A DNA stretch of 64,000 nt from JANLQX01 sp031418775 (GTDB lineage Bacteria > Actinomycetota > Acidimicrobiia > Acidimicrobiales > JANYDT01). Below are positions 26,950 to 37,100 of the stretch, one piece after another (position 1 is the stretch's first letter; each line of letters opens with the position of its first letter). The DNA is taken from NCBI GenBank assembly GCA_031418775.1, contig JANOJN010000009.1, positions 1 through 64,000 on the forward strand, read 5' to 3'. Position numbers and translations under genes: made by a program. Under the pieces are notes generated by a model, which had not been told where the DNA came from, ran no database searches, and saw only the letters and a list, made by a program, of their open reading frames with translations.

Positions 26950-26966
26950 ATACCCTAGGGGGGTAT
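26950..26966. promoter_or_regulatory. CsoR operator between copA and csoR
   Basis: ATACCC at 26950-26955 and its inverted copy GGGTAT at 26961-26966 flank TAGGG. This is the classic GC-rich, TATACCC...GGGTAT-type pseudopalindrome bound by CsoR. One site can control both divergent genes; copper binding to CsoR releases it. Confidence 0.85.
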
Positions 26967-26992
26967 CCCACGTCTGTCAAGGAGACAACGCG

Positions 26993-27277
26993 ATGACAAC
27001 TGGCTACGCAGCCAACAAGGCCGACCACCTCGCCCGCCTCAGGCGCATCGAGGGCCAGGTACGCGGCCTGCAGCGGATGGTCGACGAGGACACCTACTGC
27101 ATCGACGTACTCACCCAGGTGGCCTCGGTCAGCAAAGCGCTGCAGAGCGTTGCCGTGAACCTCCTCGACGAGCACCTCCACCACTGCGTCGCCAGCGCCG
27201 TCGCCACGAGCGGCCCCGAGGGTGCCGTCAAGATCTCGGAAGCGACCAAAGCCATCCAACGTCTGCTGAAGGCCTGA
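26993..27277 (+). CDS. csoR: Copper-sensing repressor CsoR
   Basis: The 94-residue all-helical protein begins LARLRRIEGQVRGLQRM, the family hallmark, and has the Cu(I) ligand set: cysteine in DTYCIDVL and HxxxC in EHLHHC. AAGGAG at 26979-26984 precedes the ATG at 26993 by 8 bases, which rules out the longer open frame upstream. It is followed after 1 base by the multicopper oxidase gene, so it autoregulates an operon with the oxidase. Confidence 0.95.
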   Translation: MTTGYAANKADHLARLRRIEGQVRGLQRMVDEDTYCIDVLTQVASVSKALQSVAVNLLDEHLHHCVASAVATSGPEGAVKISEATKAIQRLLKA

Positions 27278-27278
27278 A

Positions 27279-28847
27279 GTGTCGCGCCACCCCCGCCACA
27301 ATCTGGACGATCTCGAATCACCGACGACGCGACACTCGACGAGTCGATTGTCGCGCCGTGAGGTTCTCACCGGCGCCAGCGCCCTGCTGCTGATCGGCGC
27401 GACGGGACCTAGCGCGCTGGCAGCGACGTCCACGAAACCGCTGTCGTCGAAACTCGTCGGTCCGACCGATCCGGCAGTCGAGGCCCGGGACCGGAAACGA
27501 CGACGGCCCGGAGCGGGTCTCGTGAAGGCGACCGTGACTGCCTCACCCGTCAAGGCGGTGGTTGGTGGCCGTGAGGTCGCGACCTGGGCGTTCGGCGACC
27601 GACCCGGTGCCGGCGGTATTCGGGCGAAGGTCGGCGATCTGATCGAGGCGACGTTCGTGAACAAGCTTCCATCGGCGAATACCCTCCACTGGCACGGCAT
27701 CGCGCTTCGCAACGACATGGACGGCGTCCATGGCCTCACGCAATCAGTGGTCGATCCGGGTCGTACGTTCACGTACCGTTTCACCGCACCCGATGCCGGC
27801 ACGTACTGGTTTCACCCGCACATGGGTCTCGAGCTGGACAAGGGGCTTTATGCGCCGCTGATCATCGAAGACCCGAACGACCCTGTCGACGTCGATGTGG
27901 ATGCGACCCTGATGCTCGACGACTGGCTCGACGGTTACGGCCGCACCCAGGAACAAGTCCTCGCCGAGCTCGAGACGGGTGGCGGCCACTCCGGCCACCA
28001 AATGAACGGCATGGGCAACATGGTCAACATGGGCAACATGATGGGCGGTTCAGGGTCCGGCCTCACCGGCGACGTCACGTACCCGCTGCACGTCATCAAC
28101 GGACGCGGACCGAACGAGCGCGACACGGTGACGGCGAAACCGGGACAACGGGTCCGCATCCGGCTCATCAACGCCGGGTCCGACACTGCGTACCGGGTCG
28201 CCGTCGCAGATCACAAACTGACGGTCACCCACGCGGACGGCTTCCCGGTCAAACCGGTCGTGGTCGACACGGTCCTGTTGGGTATGGGTGAACGCTACGA
28301 CGTTGTCGTGACCGTCAAGTCGGGTGCCTTCGCGATCGTCGCCGTTCCGGAGGGCAAGACCGACCCGGCCGGCGAAGCGGTCCTACGCACCACCACGACC
28401 GCGAAATCACCCGCGCCTGGATCCCGACCGAGTGCACTCGACGGTCGAACGCTCGCCTACCGCGACCTCCAACCCACCGACGCGGCACGCCTTCCCGACC
28501 GCAAGCCGACCCGCACCGCCACGATTGCCCTGACGGCGAAGATGTCGGGCTACACCCACGGGATCAACGGCCGCTCCTTTCCGGACAGCGCGCCGATCGT
28601 GATCCGTCAGGGTGAGCGATTGCGGCTGCGGATCTTGAACGACACGATGATGTTCCACCCGATCCACCTGCACGGCCACACGTTCCAGGTCGTGGGCTCA
28701 TCACGCAAGGACACGGTCAACGTTCCCTCGATGAGCGCCGTCGAGATCGACATCGAAGCCGACAACCCCGGTCAATGGATGCTGCACTGCCACAACACGT
28801 ATCACCTGGAATCAGGAATGGCGACGGTGCTCTCCTACCGACGGTGA
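27279..28847 (+). CDS. Exported multicopper oxidase (CueO/CopA-like)
   Basis: The 522-residue protein has a twin-arginine-type signal (SRREVLTGASALLLIG). Cupredoxin copper motifs are complete: HWHG, HPHM, HPIHLHGHTF and HCHNTYHLESGM for the T1, T2 and T3 sites. A methionine-rich loop (MNGMGNMVNMGNMMGG, about 240-255) resembles the Cu(I)-binding insert of CueO. It oxidises Cu(I) to the less toxic Cu(II) outside the membrane. GTG start, 1 base after csoR; co-regulation by copper is expected. Confidence 0.93.
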   Translation: MSRHPRHNLDDLESPTTRHSTSRLSRREVLTGASALLLIGATGPSALAATSTKPLSSKLVGPTDPAVEARDRKRRRPGAGLVKATVTASPVKAVVGGREVATWAFGDRPGAGGIRAKVGDLIEATFVNKLPSANTLHWHGIALRNDMDGVHGLTQSVVDPGRTFTYRFTAPDAGTYWFHPHMGLELDKGLYAPLIIEDPNDPVDVDVDATLMLDDWLDGYGRTQEQVLAELETGGGHSGHQMNGMGNMVNMGNMMGGSGSGLTGDVTYPLHVINGRGPNERDTVTAKPGQRVRIRLINAGSDTAYRVAVADHKLTVTHADGFPVKPVVVDTVLLGMGERYDVVVTVKSGAFAIVAVPEGKTDPAGEAVLRTTTTAKSPAPGSRPSALDGRTLAYRDLQPTDAARLPDRKPTRTATIALTAKMSGYTHGINGRSFPDSAPIVIRQGERLRLRILNDTMMFHPIHLHGHTFQVVGSSRKDTVNVPSMSAVEIDIEADNPGQWMLHCHNTYHLESGMATVLSYRR

Positions 28848-28924
28848 CTCTGCAACAGATGTCGCGCTGACATGAACCACGACGGCGCTCGCGGAGGAAC
28901 CCTGGCCAGCGGGGCTGCGCCACT

Positions 28925-30037
28925 TCAACCCACCGCAAGACTCCACAGCGGCACGGCTTCGGCGAAGCCTTTGAGCTGACGGCGCCCGGCCGGTTCGAAG
29001 GCCAGCCCGGCGACACGGGTTGTGACGGCGGAGTTGACCAGAAGTTCCCCGGGTACGGCGATGTCGGCGATACGCGAGGCGAGATTGGCGGTGTCGCCGT
29101 AGATGTCTCCCCCGCTCGTGATGACCAGTCCGTGAGCCACGCCGCCGCGCGCACTCGACCCCCATGTGCCGGCGCGGGTGATGAGCTCGGATCCGATCCG
29201 GCATGCCGCTGCGCTGTCAACGGTGCTGAACATCACCTCATCGCCGATCAACTTCACCAGCCGGCCACCGTGCTCGCTGACCAGGTCGACCGCGGCCGCT
29301 TCGAACTCGACAAGGAGAGCTAACAACTCCGATGCGCTCATCGTTGCGGAACGGGCCGTGAAGCCATTGAGATCGACGAACCCGACGGTGAGCGGCGTTG
29401 TTGCGTAGTCCGTCGTACCAAGGCGCGCTCGCCTGGTCGATTGCGTGCCGAACTCGAGATGCGCGCGGAACATCGGATCGAAGATGCCAACCGCCTCCTG
29501 CACCAACTCGATGGCGACCAGATTGGCTTGTGCCCGCTCGAGTTCGGTGCCCTTCTCGCTCAACCCTGCCTCGACATCACGCATGAACATCTCACTCGCA
29601 GCTTCTGCGATCCGCCGCAACGATCCTCCGACCACCCGCACGAAGTGCAACAGCTCCTCGGGGCTGAAGAACGCCCCGGCCATCGTGAACGTTCGGAACA
29701 TGGCCAGATCGGCCTCGGTGTAGACGGGCTCGCCCTCGAGGGTGTCAGGGAAACCGCCGGCGCGTCGAATCCGCTTCACCAATTCGACGCTCAGCCCCGA
29801 CGCAAGAGCAGTCTCCTCCACGGTACGACGCGGTCCCGGCCTCAGCCGCAGATCGCCCCCGAGAGAGACGAGCTGCCCCGCCTCACGCGCCGCGACCATC
29901 TGCGGCAGTGTGGCGCCCTGCTCCTCGATCCATCGCAAGAGGTCCAGCCGTTCGGCGGCACCGCTCAATGCGGGGTCGTACAGTCGATGTTCACGCCAGA
30001 TCGATGTGCGATCGCCGCCGTCCTCCAGCTCGTCCAT
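28925..30037 (-). CDS. Class III adenylate/guanylate cyclase with N-terminal helix-turn-helix-like domain
   Basis: The 370-residue protein has a MerR-like region (about 70-120; TVEETALASGLSVELVKRIRRAGGF then YTEADLAMF), a helical middle part, and a class III cyclase domain (about 205-365). Metal-binding aspartates are in GFVDLNGFTARS and KLIGDEVMF; the transition-state segment is GDIYGDTANLASRI. No membrane helix or signal peptide is seen, so it is soluble. Substrate preference (ATP or GTP) is not decided here. Convergent with the oxidase gene. Confidence 0.87.
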   Translation of the reverse strand: MDELEDGGDRTSIWREHRLYDPALSGAAERLDLLRWIEEQGATLPQMVAAREAGQLVSLGGDLRLRPGPRRTVEETALASGLSVELVKRIRRAGGFPDTLEGEPVYTEADLAMFRTFTMAGAFFSPEELLHFVRVVGGSLRRIAEAASEMFMRDVEAGLSEKGTELERAQANLVAIELVQEAVGIFDPMFRAHLEFGTQSTRRARLGTTDYATTPLTVGFVDLNGFTARSATMSASELLALLVEFEAAAVDLVSEHGGRLVKLIGDEVMFSTVDSAAACRIGSELITRAGTWGSSARGGVAHGLVITSGGDIYGDTANLASRIADIAVPGELLVNSAVTTRVAGLAFEPAGRRQLKGFAEAVPLWSLAVG

Positions 30038-30189
30038 GGAGGAACGTTAACGGCTCACCCTCTCGTTTCGCACGAGTGCCTTCCAATTGTTACGCGCGCA
30101 TGATATTCCTCAGAGACGGGAACTGCGAAGGGTCCGCGGGACCGCAACCCACCTGCGCACCGCGACGTCGCCATCGCTAGTGTGCGGGG

Positions 30190-30849
30190 ATGACGATCGA
30201 TCGTGTTGCTGCCGACAAACTCCTGACCACCACCCGATCCGTACGCAAACGTCTCGATCTCACCCGCCCGGTTCCCCCCGAACTGATCGCCGAATGCATC
30301 GACATCGCCATGCAGGCGCCGACGGGAACCAACGCCCAGAATTGGGCGTTCGTCGTCGTGACCGACCCGGCAAAGCGGGCGGCCATTGCCGGCTACTACC
30401 GCAAGGCCGGCGAGCTGATGGCGGGGTCCGGTTACCCGCCGCCCCTTGCCGAGGGCGACCCACGCGAACACGTGATGCCCAAGGTGATGGAGTCGGCGGC
30501 ATATCTCGGCACGGTCCTGGAGCAGGTCCCGGTGTTCGTCATCCCGTGCGTGAAGGGCCGCGTGGAGAACGTGCCCATGGTGGTGGCGCAGGCGTCAACA
30601 TACGGGTCGATCCTGCCGGCGGCGTGGAGCTTCATGCTCGCGGCGCGGGCGCGCGGGCTCGGCACGGTGTGGACGAGTGTTCACCTGTTCTTCGAAAAGG
30701 ACGTGGCGACGCTGCTCGGAATACCCGACGACTGGACGCAGGCGGCACTGTTCCCCGTCGCCTATTACACCGGTGATGATTTCAAGCCGGCTCACCGACT
30801 GCCGTCAGCGGAGATGACCCACTGGGATTCGTGGGGCACGCACAGCTGA
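30190..30849 (+). CDS. Nitroreductase-family FMN protein
   Basis: The 219-residue protein begins with TTRSVRKRLDLTRPVP, the phosphate/FMN-binding start of the family, followed by APTGTNAQNWAFVVV (FMN loop) and late GLGTVWTS and ALFPVAYYTG. Homodimeric enzymes of this type reduce nitro compounds or flavins with NAD(P)H. The ATG at 30190 has only GGGG directly upstream. Physiological substrate unknown. Confidence 0.87.
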   Translation: MTIDRVAADKLLTTTRSVRKRLDLTRPVPPELIAECIDIAMQAPTGTNAQNWAFVVVTDPAKRAAIAGYYRKAGELMAGSGYPPPLAEGDPREHVMPKVMESAAYLGTVLEQVPVFVIPCVKGRVENVPMVVAQASTYGSILPAAWSFMLAARARGLGTVWTSVHLFFEKDVATLLGIPDDWTQAALFPVAYYTGDDFKPAHRLPSAEMTHWDSWGTHS

Positions 30850-30905
30850 ACCACTGAGCCTCCGCCGAGGGCGCCGGCCACGACCGGCCGAGCCATTGCT
30901 CGGTG

Positions 30906-32588
30906 TCACGACAGGATGCGCACCACTCCGGCGACCGGGTCGACCTCGACCATGGCACCGTCGGGGATGTCGAGGGCTCCACGCGCTCCGACAATCGCCG
31001 AGATGCCGAGCTCACGGGCGAGGACCGCCGCATGCGAGAGCGGGCCTCCGTCGGCGGTGACCACGGCTCCCGCGATCGAGAGAACCACGTTGAACGCCGG
31101 GGACGTGGCCCGCACGATGAGCACGTCGCCGTAGTCCATCTCCTCGATGGCCTGCTCGGGCGAATCGCTCCGACGGGCTCGCCCGCGGTAGATGGCCGTT
31201 CCGATGCCGGTTCCGCTCAGCGGATCGCGAGTCAAATCCGGGGCGAGCATGCCCATCTCCGCCATCGCCGTCTGCACCGTCGTGGCGAACTCGGCGAGTG
31301 GACCGGGAAGGAGATCGGCGGGCGGGACGGGCTCGATCGGACCGAGTACCGGCGGAGGGCTTCTTCGCGAGTCGGCAAGCCGGGCCGCAGCGCGCTGGGA
31401 AAGATCTGCTCGCGTGGGGCCGCGGCCGTCGAGCAGCAGGGGGACGACTTCGTCGTGCGCCAACTCGATGGCGTGCTCGGCACGATCGACGAGCCCGCGT
31501 GCAGTGAGCCGCCGACCGACCTCGAGCAACGCCAGACGGAGCAAACCAGCCGGACGCTCGAACACGGTAGGGCCGTTGTCGTCGCGCATGTCCATGACCT
31601 CGCGAGCGTCGCGCAGGCGGTCGTCGAAGTCGGGGCGAAGGGGCTCGGGAACCTTCGCTCGCAGCTGTTGAGCGGCCTGCAAGGCCGACTCCGCGGCGGC
31701 ATCGCCCTCGACGCGAGCGGGCGCACTCATGATCGACTCGAACAGCGTCTCGGGCAGCTCCGACAGGGTGAGGCCATACAGGTCGTAGCCCGTCACGAGC
31801 GTCGCACCGTGCTCGACGAGGTACTCGTCGACGAGCGCTCCGACCGAGGACGACACAGCGCGGAGCTCGGCGAGCGTCGAAGGTCGGGCATCGCCGATCG
31901 CCTTGCGGATCGCCGACAGCTGCACACGCGGTCGCATGGTCGACGGTGACGCACCCGAGAGGGCAGTCACCGCCTCCGACGTGGGGATCCCCTGGGCGAT
32001 GGTGAACGCGATGTAACGGGCGACCGGGCCGAGGTCGTAGCCGTGCAGCCAGAAGTGCAGGTCCGCCATCGAGTGGAGATGGTCCAGCAACGAACGGCAG
32101 TGGGACGCCAGGTCGGCATCGGAGAGCGTCGGCCGATCGACGGCGGCGAACTCGCGATTGCGACGTGTGATCGACGGCTTCAGTTCTTCGTTCCACCGCC
32201 TGACGACCGCCGGTCCCGGAGGTTTGGCGAGCACCGTCGCCGCCAGTCGCGTGCGGCGCCGGAACTCGGGATGGACTCGCGATACAACCTTGAGGAGCCA
32301 TGCCGGCGGGAGCTTGGTGGCGCTCCGGTTCGCCCCGATCAACGGGACTGTTCGGGTGTACATGAAGCCGTGCACGAATCGGCCCGATATCGCGGCGACC
32401 GGGGCGCCGAGCTCACCGAAGACCCGGCGAAAACCCGACTCCATGCCGGTCTCGATGAGCCATTGCGAGATCGGCGTTGTCCCCCCGGGGTAGTGCGAGC
32501 GGTCAAGGGACCATTGTCCAGGTCCGGGAGGCGACCAGTCGAGCGCTCCAGCGGAAGTGGACGTGTGTGCTGGGTCGGTCGTCGCCAT
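30906..32588 (-). CDS. PEP-utilising mobile-domain protein without its ATP-binding half
   Basis: The 560-residue protein ends with the swivelling histidine domain (DYGDVLIVRATSP, then GGPLSHAAVLARELGI, with the phosphohistidine in SHAA). PEP synthase, PPDK and rifampin phosphotransferase have this domain together with an ATP-grasp domain; here the N-terminal 450 residues are helical and show no ATP-grasp motif. A partner ATP-grasp protein is not adjacent. Start at 32588 is set by GAGGAG 6 bases upstream; an upstream extension lacks family character. Function unknown. Confidence 0.7.
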   Translation of the reverse strand: MATTDPAHTSTSAGALDWSPPGPGQWSLDRSHYPGGTTPISQWLIETGMESGFRRVFGELGAPVAAISGRFVHGFMYTRTVPLIGANRSATKLPPAWLLKVVSRVHPEFRRRTRLAATVLAKPPGPAVVRRWNEELKPSITRRNREFAAVDRPTLSDADLASHCRSLLDHLHSMADLHFWLHGYDLGPVARYIAFTIAQGIPTSEAVTALSGASPSTMRPRVQLSAIRKAIGDARPSTLAELRAVSSSVGALVDEYLVEHGATLVTGYDLYGLTLSELPETLFESIMSAPARVEGDAAAESALQAAQQLRAKVPEPLRPDFDDRLRDAREVMDMRDDNGPTVFERPAGLLRLALLEVGRRLTARGLVDRAEHAIELAHDEVVPLLLDGRGPTRADLSQRAAARLADSRRSPPPVLGPIEPVPPADLLPGPLAEFATTVQTAMAEMGMLAPDLTRDPLSGTGIGTAIYRGRARRSDSPEQAIEEMDYGDVLIVRATSPAFNVVLSIAGAVVTADGGPLSHAAVLARELGISAIVGARGALDIPDGAMVEVDPVAGVVRILS

Positions 32589-32682
32589 CACAGACTCCTC
32601 TTCGTTTGATCGGGCATAGTCGACCACAGTTCCGAGCAGGCGTGCCGCCCCGACGGGAACTCCCCCGCCGCCCGGCTGATCG

Positions 32683-33465
32683 CTACCTGGTTCCACCGCC
32701 GTTGACGACAAGCGTCTGTCCGGTGATCCACGAGGCAGCGGGCGAGGCCAGGAACACGACGGCGTTGGCGACGTCGTCGGGAGTGCCGAGTCGTCCGAGC
32801 GGGATGCCGAGGCGCTCCGTCAGCTTCGGAAGATCCTTCTCGGTCACGCCGACGAACTCCATGAACACCTCGGTCGGCACCGGCCCCGGAGCAACACCGT
32901 TGACCCGAACCCGGCGAGGTGCCAACTCGAGCGCGAGCGTGCGGGTGAGGCTGTCGACACCGGCCTTCGCGACGGAATACGGACCGTTGTTGGGCGAGCC
33001 TTTCAGGGCCGCGGTCGACGAGATGTTGATGACCGATCCACCGTCTTCGATCACCCGGACGGCGGCGCGCGCCCCGGTGAACACCGCACGGAGGTTGACA
33101 TCGAGTTGGTAGTCCCACTGCGCATCCGGCATGTCGGCAAGGTGACGGGGCGTGCGGTCATCAGCGCCACCGGCGTTGCTCACCCATAGGGTGACGCGAC
33201 CCATCTCGGCCTTCGCTCGTTCCGCAAGACTGTCCACAAACGCGCCATCGGTGATGTCGCCGGCAATCGCCAGCGCCCGTCTCCCGAGCTTTCGAACTGC
33301 TTCGGCGACGGCGTTGATCTCGTGTTCGCGTCGGGCCGTGAGCACGACATCGCACCCCGCTTCAGCGAGCGCGAGGGCGATTCCCTCACCGATTCCGCGT
33401 CCTGCGCCCGTGACGACCGCGACGCCACCCGCCAACCCGAATCGATCAAGCACTGTTTGCGTCAT
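32683..33465 (-). CDS. Short-chain dehydrogenase/reductase
   Basis: The 260-residue protein is a classical SDR: VTGAGRGIGEGIA cofactor loop, NAGG, catalytic serine in ISSTAA, YSVAK (Tyr-xxx-Lys) and PGPVPTE. Ends with the usual TGQTLVVNGGG. It oxidises or reduces an alcohol/ketone with NAD(P)(H); substrate unknown. The ATG at 33465 follows AGGA by 7 bases; the long frame upstream is the antisense of the PAAR gene. Confidence 0.92.
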   Translation of the reverse strand: MTQTVLDRFGLAGGVAVVTGAGRGIGEGIALALAEAGCDVVLTARREHEINAVAEAVRKLGRRALAIAGDITDGAFVDSLAERAKAEMGRVTLWVSNAGGADDRTPRHLADMPDAQWDYQLDVNLRAVFTGARAAVRVIEDGGSVINISSTAALKGSPNNGPYSVAKAGVDSLTRTLALELAPRRVRVNGVAPGPVPTEVFMEFVGVTEKDLPKLTERLGIPLGRLGTPDDVANAVVFLASPAASWITGQTLVVNGGGTR

Positions 33466-33618
33466 GAGATGTCCTGTCGTGAGGTGGCAAGTCGAGCGGC
33501 CCCGAACGTAACGCACCTCCGCCGACGATCCAAGACGATCCAACCCCGGGGGACCGTGAGCTCGCGGCTTGCCCGAAAGGACCTTGTCCGGGCCGTGTCC
33601 TATCGGCAAGATTGCACC

Positions 33619-34128
33619 ATGCCTCCTGCCGCACGAGTCGGCGACCCAACGGGCCACGGGCCCCCGCTTCTCGGGACCGGTTGCCCGACCGTGATGATCG
33701 CGAACCTGCCTGCGTGGCGGGCGATCGGAAACCCTGCCGTGATGGCGTCGGTCAACGCCCAGAAGACGACCTGGGACGTCGCGATCAAGTCGGCAGAACT
33801 TGCCACAGTCGCCGCGGCCGGTACACCTGGCCTGCCGGCGGCCAAGGCGGCCGAGGAAGCCACCAAAGCTGCCGCCGCCGCCGCGATGTCGGCGGCAATG
33901 ATGTCCGCGATGGCGGCCGGCGGAGGACCCGGCGGGCCGCCCGATCTGCATACGTGCCCGGTCCCCCTTCCTCTTCCTCCGCATGGCCCGGGCATGGTGC
34001 CGCAGGGTTCGACAACCGTGAAGATCGGTGGGCTACCGGCCGCCCGTCAGGGGGACCAGTTGATCGAGGCGCTCGGGCCCCCGAACTCGATCACCGTTGG
34101 GTGTCTCACGGTGATCATCGGCGGTTGA
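33619..34128 (+). CDS. PAAR-domain tip protein with alanine-rich insertion (eCIS spike tip)
   Basis: The 169-residue protein splits its PAAR fold. The N-terminal part has AARVGDPTGHGPP and GCPTVMIANLPAWR, the C-terminal part CPVPLPLPPHGPG, TTVKIGGLPAARQGD and GCLTVIIGG. Between them (about 48-105) is an alanine-rich helical insertion. PAAR proteins cap the VgrG/Afp8 spike and sharpen it. In most eCIS loci this gene lies beside the spike and gp25 genes; here it is about 13 kb away, on the other strand, beyond the regulators. Assigning it to this system is inference from proximity. Confidence 0.8.
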   Translation: MPPAARVGDPTGHGPPLLGTGCPTVMIANLPAWRAIGNPAVMASVNAQKTTWDVAIKSAELATVAAAGTPGLPAAKAAEEATKAAAAAAMSAAMMSAMAAGGGPGGPPDLHTCPVPLPLPPHGPGMVPQGSTTVKIGGLPAARQGDQLIEALGPPNSITVGCLTVIIGG

Positions 34129-34169
34129 GTTCACTCCCGCGTCGCCGCTCGACGCTCCATGGAATGCGT

Positions 34170-37100
34170 TCAAAGGGGGAGGGAGTAGGACCATTCGCTC
34201 ATCGGGGCAACGGGTGGGGGAAGCAGACCGAGGTCGCCCAGCATGTGCTCATAGCCCTGCTGGACCCGAGCGGCTTCGGCGACACGGCCTGAGCGCTCAA
34301 GTCCCTTTCGCAGCGAGTTCCACAGCTCATCGTTGTAGGGGTCGCTCGCGAGACCGAGTTCTGCGGCCATCACCGCCCCGGAATTGTTCTTGTCGCGGAG
34401 CGCATCGGCCGCGATCGCGGAACATGTTCGAACGACGAGACCGGTGAGCGCAGTGCGCTCGGCCACCAACCAATCCGGCGATCCCTCGTCGGGGAGCAGG
34501 TCGCCACGATTGGCGATTGCGCTTCCGATCAGTAGCAGGGCCCGGTCGAGTGCGCCACTGCGCCGAGCGGCGTCAGCTTGCTTCACCGCGGCGACGAAAC
34601 GGTGAAGATCATGATTCTGCAGTTCGTCGAAGCGGTACGCCTCCCCTTCACGTCGCAGCAAGGCACTGTGGCGCCCGAGGGCGCGCCGAACCGCGGTGAG
34701 ACACACATGGAGACTGTTGATCGAACTCGTCGTCAAGGTCTCCGACCAAAGTGCGTCGAGCAATTCGTCACGGTGCACCCACTCGCCGCTCCTGACAACG
34801 AGGATCCGCAGGACCGAGCGGGCCCGAGGCTTGAGACTGTGGCAGTCGATCACCTCGCCATCGAGCACGAGATGGAAGCCACCGAAGACGCGAACTTCGC
34901 TGGGTCTCGCCGCAGCCGTCGATCCGGGCACCCCCCGGGTTGGGGCCGAGTCCGGCGATACCGGCCTCTGGCTCGGCGCTGATCGCATCCAATCCGCCAG
35001 ACCACCGGACCAGGTGCTCGATGGAGGCGGCGAGGAGGTGAGGTCGGAGATCCGCCAAAGCACCCTGCAGGGAAGTGTGGCACCGACCTGCTCGACCTTG
35101 GCCAACACTCGCGCGATCTCAGATCGGTCGGGTGTGTGTCGGTCGAGTGTGCTCGTAGTGGTCGACGTCTCGGCGGACATCGAGGCATCAATCTGCACGG
35201 AGAGCTTCGCCATTTCGGCCCACGCGCCGAGAACGTTCGCACCGAGGTCGTCGAAGTCGCGCGCCGCTTCGGTCAGGAGGCCAACGGCATCTTCGTAGGT
35301 AAGAACGCTGTCGGTCGCGAGCGCGTAGCCGAGTCCGGCAAAGAGCTTGCCCACTGCGGGACTCCACCGGTCACCAGCGTCGGCCGCCGGTTTGGTGATC
35401 TCGGAGAACTGGACGTTGAACGGTTCGTGGCTCGGCTCGGGGAACGCCAGCAAGATCGCGCTGAGCATCCGGGCCATCCACTGGTTGGATTCGCGGTCTG
35501 CCCGGTCTCGAATCCGGACGATCACCGGCGAGGGATCGCGGCCCGTGACCATCCATTGGGTAATGGCTCGACCCACGGAAACCACCTCGCCGAGCAGCCC
35601 ATCGGTCACGGCACCGGCAAACGCAGACCGCGCAGCGACAAAGTTGCCATCGAGAAGAGCTATCAGGCCGACGGCAACGAGTGATTCCACGCCGGGGATC
35701 CGGGCGCAGGCCAAACGGGCGTTGTCGGGATCACGTCGCAACGCGCTTCGGAGTAGGGACAGCCAACTGCCGGGATCGGGGGGCTGCTCGGTGGCGTCGA
35801 TCCAGCGACGGAGTTCCCCCATCTCCCGCGCGGCGATCTGGCCGGCGTCGGTCGTTCGGGCACGGTCGATCAATGCCTGATACGCATGAAGGCCTTGCTC
35901 GGGGTGGCCTTCGGCGACAAGATGACGGGCTCGCACAAGGGCCACCCACGGGTCGTGTTCAACAAGTCCTGCAGGCAGTCGCTCGATCCACCCTGTTTCA
36001 CGACCAACCAACGAGCCCGCTTCGCCGAGGTTTCGAAGGGCCCCGTCGACGTCTCCCGCGCAGACGAACGCGCGAATGGCATCCCCGGGCGAGTGGTTCT
36101 CCTCGAGCACGTGCGCCGCGGTGGCATACCATCGGCGTAGTTCGTCGGCGCTGAGTTCTTCTGCGAGCAGTGCTTCGAGATGACCTCTCAGCACTTCGTG
36201 ATATCGGTAGCCGCTCTCACGACGTTCGGTGAAGAGCTGACGACGATCGAGTTCGTCAAGAATCGCCGCGCTTCGCAAAGATCCGGCTGCCGTCGGATCA
36301 CCGACCTTCATGGCGACTGCACCACTTCCGAGCAATGCATCACACGTGCGCGGCGTCAACAATCCGAGCACGCTGGTGCGGATCATGAATGCCCTCGTAT
36401 CGGGCGAAAGGCTGGAAAGGACGTTTCTTGTCAGATAGTCCCGCACCGTGTGGCTGCGACTCGAACACAGTCGCTCGAGTTCGACATTGCGTTCGGCATC
36501 GGTTCGATCGACCGTGGCCAGATGAAACAGCTTCAGCCCCGCGGCCCATCCATCGGTGGCTCGGGCCAGACGGCTCAGCTCCTTCGGCGGAAGCCAAGTC
36601 GCATACTCCTCGGCAAAGAGCTGTTCCATTTCCCAGGATCGGAATCGCAGGTCGTCGGCCCCGACTTCCACGATGGCTTCGTCGAGACGAAATCGGGTCA
36701 GATCGATGCCGGGAACGCACCTCGACCCAATGAGCGTTCGAATGTTCCGAGGCAGCCGGGCCAGGATCTCGCCGAACAGGGCCAACGCCGGGGTGTCTTC
36801 GATGACATGCAGGTCGTCCACGATCAGAAACTGATCGGCGCGTCCAGCGGCAATCGTCAGGGCATCGACGATGTCCTGCGCAAGCGCCTCATCGGTTCTC
36901 CCGGACTCAATATGTCGCTCGGCAGGTCCGCAACGGCGGAGCAGCGAGGCCAAGAAGACCCCCGGCCTGACATCGGCGGGGCTCAGCTGCAATACCTGCG
37001 ACGACGACGTGCGCAAGAACGCGAATTGTCGGATCAGGGTTGACTTCCCCGACCCGGCTGGGGCGACGACGAGACCCACCGTCTTCCGCTCGAGGGAATC

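Noticed and set aside
25208..27802. Minus-strand open frame of 864 codons spanning copA, the operator and csoR
   Set aside because: It shadows copA in another frame and crosses well-supported csoR and oxidase genes; composition is Arg/Gly-rich without motifs.
33322..33618. N-terminal extension of the PAAR frame
   Set aside because: It is antisense to the SDR gene; the PAAR pattern begins only at the ATG at 33619.
33466..33984. N-terminal extension of the SDR frame
   Set aside because: It is antisense to the PAAR gene and the SDR cofactor motif begins a few residues after the ATG at 33465.
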